Positions 37,841 through 39,624 of a stretch of DNA of 39,624 nt are shown one piece after another. Both the position numbers and the translations under genes were made by a program. This stretch comes from Nemertoderma westbladi (Eukaryota; Xenacoelomorpha; Nemertodermatida; Nemertodermatidae). The first letter of the stretch is position 1. The number at the start of each line of letters is the position of its first letter. The stretch lies in assembly GCA_032718475.1 (NCBI GenBank), contig JAUCBJ010002934.1, forward strand, positions 1 through 39,624, written 5' to 3'. The notes beneath the pieces were generated by a model that saw only the letters and a program-made list of their open reading frames with translations, was not told where the DNA came from and did not search any database.

Positions 37841-39624
37841 ATGAAACATTTGTCAAGAATCGTGTTGTTTGCTACTACTCTACTGATTTTGGTTGGATTC
37901 ATCTCAATACCAAATAGACTTCATTTTAGTATAAAAAACTTCGAGGTACGTCACCCGTTATATTAGGAGAATGATGCGACTTTTAAAACATGTCAAGAAC
38001 GAGTGATGAATATATTTTGGTTAAAAACTCACAAAACAGGCTCTTCATCAACTGTCTCCATGTTTACCAAACACGCATTCTGGAATAAATTAATACCGGC
38101 GATGCCTAGCAAGGGGGTTAAACTCAGCGGCACTCCGCGGATGTGGACCTACTGGTGGGAGAAAAATCTCAATGTTTACACGCGGCATCCAAATGTATCG
38201 TTCCTTCATCTGAGGTACAACAAAAATATTAAGAACATCATGCCAACTGGAACTAAGTTCATTTCTAATATTAGGGATCCAGGCACCATAATGACGTCAT
38301 ATTTAGAATACCCTTACTTTCAGTAAGTGGAGTGCTTGTCATTTAGAGTCGCTTCATCAAATAATAATTTAAAATTACAAATAGGTGGTCTATATTAAAG
38401 ATACTAAAAGCTCTGTAGGTCCTTATCACCATTTTTAATGTTTCGTGGCTGCGATTCAGAAGGCCTATAATATATGCTTTGGATTTCATTGTAATCCTAA
38501 GTAATCAAATGGAATGACTTTAAAATCATAAAAGTGGAAATTTTGATTGACAAAATTGGAATAAAACAATCCCAAACTTTGAATCGTCAAGATGTTAAAT
38601 TTTTTCAGTTAGACTGCGTACCATGTCTATTTTTGTGGTGTTAAAGTTGGCATGTCGTTAAATTTAAAGGCGTTGTCAATCGAGAGGCCGATTAAAACAG
38701 TTTTGAAAAAAATTTCCAGCAAACCCCAAATACTAAAGTTTTATTAATGAGGTTTGCAGTTCACATCCTATTTTACAATCTGGCCCACAGAGACACAAAC
38801 AACCCCCCCCCCCCCCCCTCCCCCGTCTCTGGGAAAACTATTGATTAGATCCAAACCCATCCCCTTAGTTATTTTTATGTTAAAGTGAAAAAGCACAATT
38901 TCCATAAGTCAAGCCACTAACCAGCCAGAGGAAGCAGCAATGTTATTTTATAATCATTTAATGGAGTAAATGGTTTTGTAACTTTTTATTGAATATCCCT
39001 CCCATCGGTATGAAAATCCGTCATCATCATCATAGATAAATGGTATAAATTATTATTAAGTTCTGAACCAATTGATCCGATCCGATCAGGCAGTTGTGAT
39101 CTCCTAAAAATGGTACACCCATCGTATTAACACAAATCAAATCCAAATTATTTATTAAGTTATTTAAAAAGGACTTAGGGTTATGAAGTCGTAATAATTC
39201 TCAAAATCTAATATTTTTTTTCGCTAATTCGTAGAAACATCTCAAAAATCTGCGATTTTTTGGTGATATTCACTCCAACATTAGGTTTGAAATAACAGCA
39301 AATGGACCCAAGGAATCCTTAATCGATACCTATTTGAAACACCCCGAGGAAGTTTGGTTCAACAGCCGTCTCTTTGTGAACCCAATGCTGAACGAGTTTG
39401 GATATATTCTGGAAAACGAAAACAACGTTTCTGAAATAGAGAATATAATTCGCGAAATAGACAAGGATTTCGACCATATAATCATCTTAGAATATTATGA
39501 AGAGTCGTTTATTCTTATGAAAGATTTACTGTGTTGGGATATTGCCGATATTGTTTATAATAAGAAAAATGTCGGTGAAGAAAAAGAGATTGTAGCTGAA
39601 CGCAAATATATAAACAACTCAAGT
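37841..39624 (+). CDS. Galactose-3-O-sulfotransferase family protein, 5' part, spliced, partial
   Basis: Golgi enzymes of this family move sulfate from PAPS to O-3 of galactose on glycolipids or glycans. The ATG at 37841 gives MKHLSRIVLFATTLLILVGF, a type II signal anchor. In the same frame, FWLKTHKTGSSSTV (from about 38012) is the 5'-phosphosulfate-binding loop and SNIRDPGTIMTSYLEY (about 38261-38308) the 3'-phosphate-binding motif. A consensus donor CA|GTAAGT ends the exon at 38322. The next exon fits best from 39285 (acceptor TTAG, phase kept) and has WFNSRLFVNPMLNEFGY and LEYYEESFILMKDLLCWDI, a family signature. The window ends inside it after about 260 residues of an expected 350-450. 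A TAG at 37964-37966 interrupts the frame between anchor and catalytic domain: either a null allele, an error, or removed by splicing. Confidence 0.85.
37946..37966 (+). other. 21-nt GT...AG segment containing the in-frame TAG
   Basis: The segment starts GTACGT (donor-like) and ends TATTAG (acceptor-like). It is 21 nt long, a multiple of three, and its last codon is the only stop between the signal anchor and the catalytic domain. Normal animal introns are at least about 30-40 nt, so splicing of this segment is unproven. Confidence 0.45.
38323..39284 (+). other. Intron of the sulfotransferase gene
   Basis: It starts GTAAGT and ends ACATTAG with a T-rich stretch before it. It is 962 nt, AT-rich, with a C18 run at about 38802-38818 and no repeat shared with the window. 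A second acceptor, CGTAG at 39234, would leave the downstream family frame unless the donor also shifts, so 39284 is preferred. Confidence 0.65.

Noticed and set aside
39235-39284. Sulfotransferase exon starting at 39235 after CGTAG
   Set aside because: With the GTAAGT donor at 38323 this acceptor puts the downstream family frame out of phase. 39285 keeps phase and gives the spacing expected between RDP and the next helix.

Overview
The window is animal nuclear DNA, most likely from a marine invertebrate. Three things suggest this: a spliced gene of the galactose-3-O-sulfotransferase family at the right edge, BEL/Pao LTR retrotransposons, and several families of non-LTR retrotransposons (LINEs). 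There is no bacterial gene organisation. The species cannot be named from the sequence.

Layout. 1-854: a decayed LINE fragment (called LINE-C copy 1). 921-2611: a pure (GTAAT)n array. 2612-4314: plain intergenic DNA with two tRNA-like sequences. 4315-5690: a minisatellite with a 63-bp unit. 5691-7010: featureless. 7011-21215: a nest of elements. An old LINE (LINE-A, minus strand) is split into 7011-8490 and 20468-21215 by BEL-1, a minus-strand BEL/Pao element (8491-20467, 5-bp target duplication ATTGC). BEL-1 is itself broken by LINE-B (11318-12380) and by LINE-C copy 2 (17367-19758). 21299-34532: BEL-2, a second BEL/Pao element of about 13.2 kb on the plus strand. Its target duplication is GCCAA, and its right copy is pushed out to 37295-37299 by LINE-C copy 3 (34537-37290, minus strand). 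37560-37753: a small foldback element carrying what reads as a minus-strand hammerhead ribozyme. 37841-39624: the 5' part of the sulfotransferase gene, which runs off the window.

How the parts work together. BEL-2 carries, in order, an unusual 5' region (coiled coil, Asn-rich and 57-bp repeats), Gag (DUF1759-like), a zinc knuckle and aspartic protease, reverse transcriptase, RNase H, integrase, a tandem array of hairpins, a third open region with two more zinc knuckles (ORF3), a structured 3' UTR, a polypurine tract and the LTR. BEL-1 keeps the 5' region, Gag, hairpin array, ORF3 and 3' UTR but has no reverse transcriptase, RNase H or integrase, so it looks non-autonomous. Both carry stops and frameshifts. 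Each LTR pair differs at about 3% of sites by eye.

The least expected signals are the hammerhead-bearing foldback element, the zinc-knuckle ORF3 with covarying hairpins shared by the two BEL elements, and an in-frame TAG that lies exactly inside a 21-nt GT...AG segment of the sulfotransferase.
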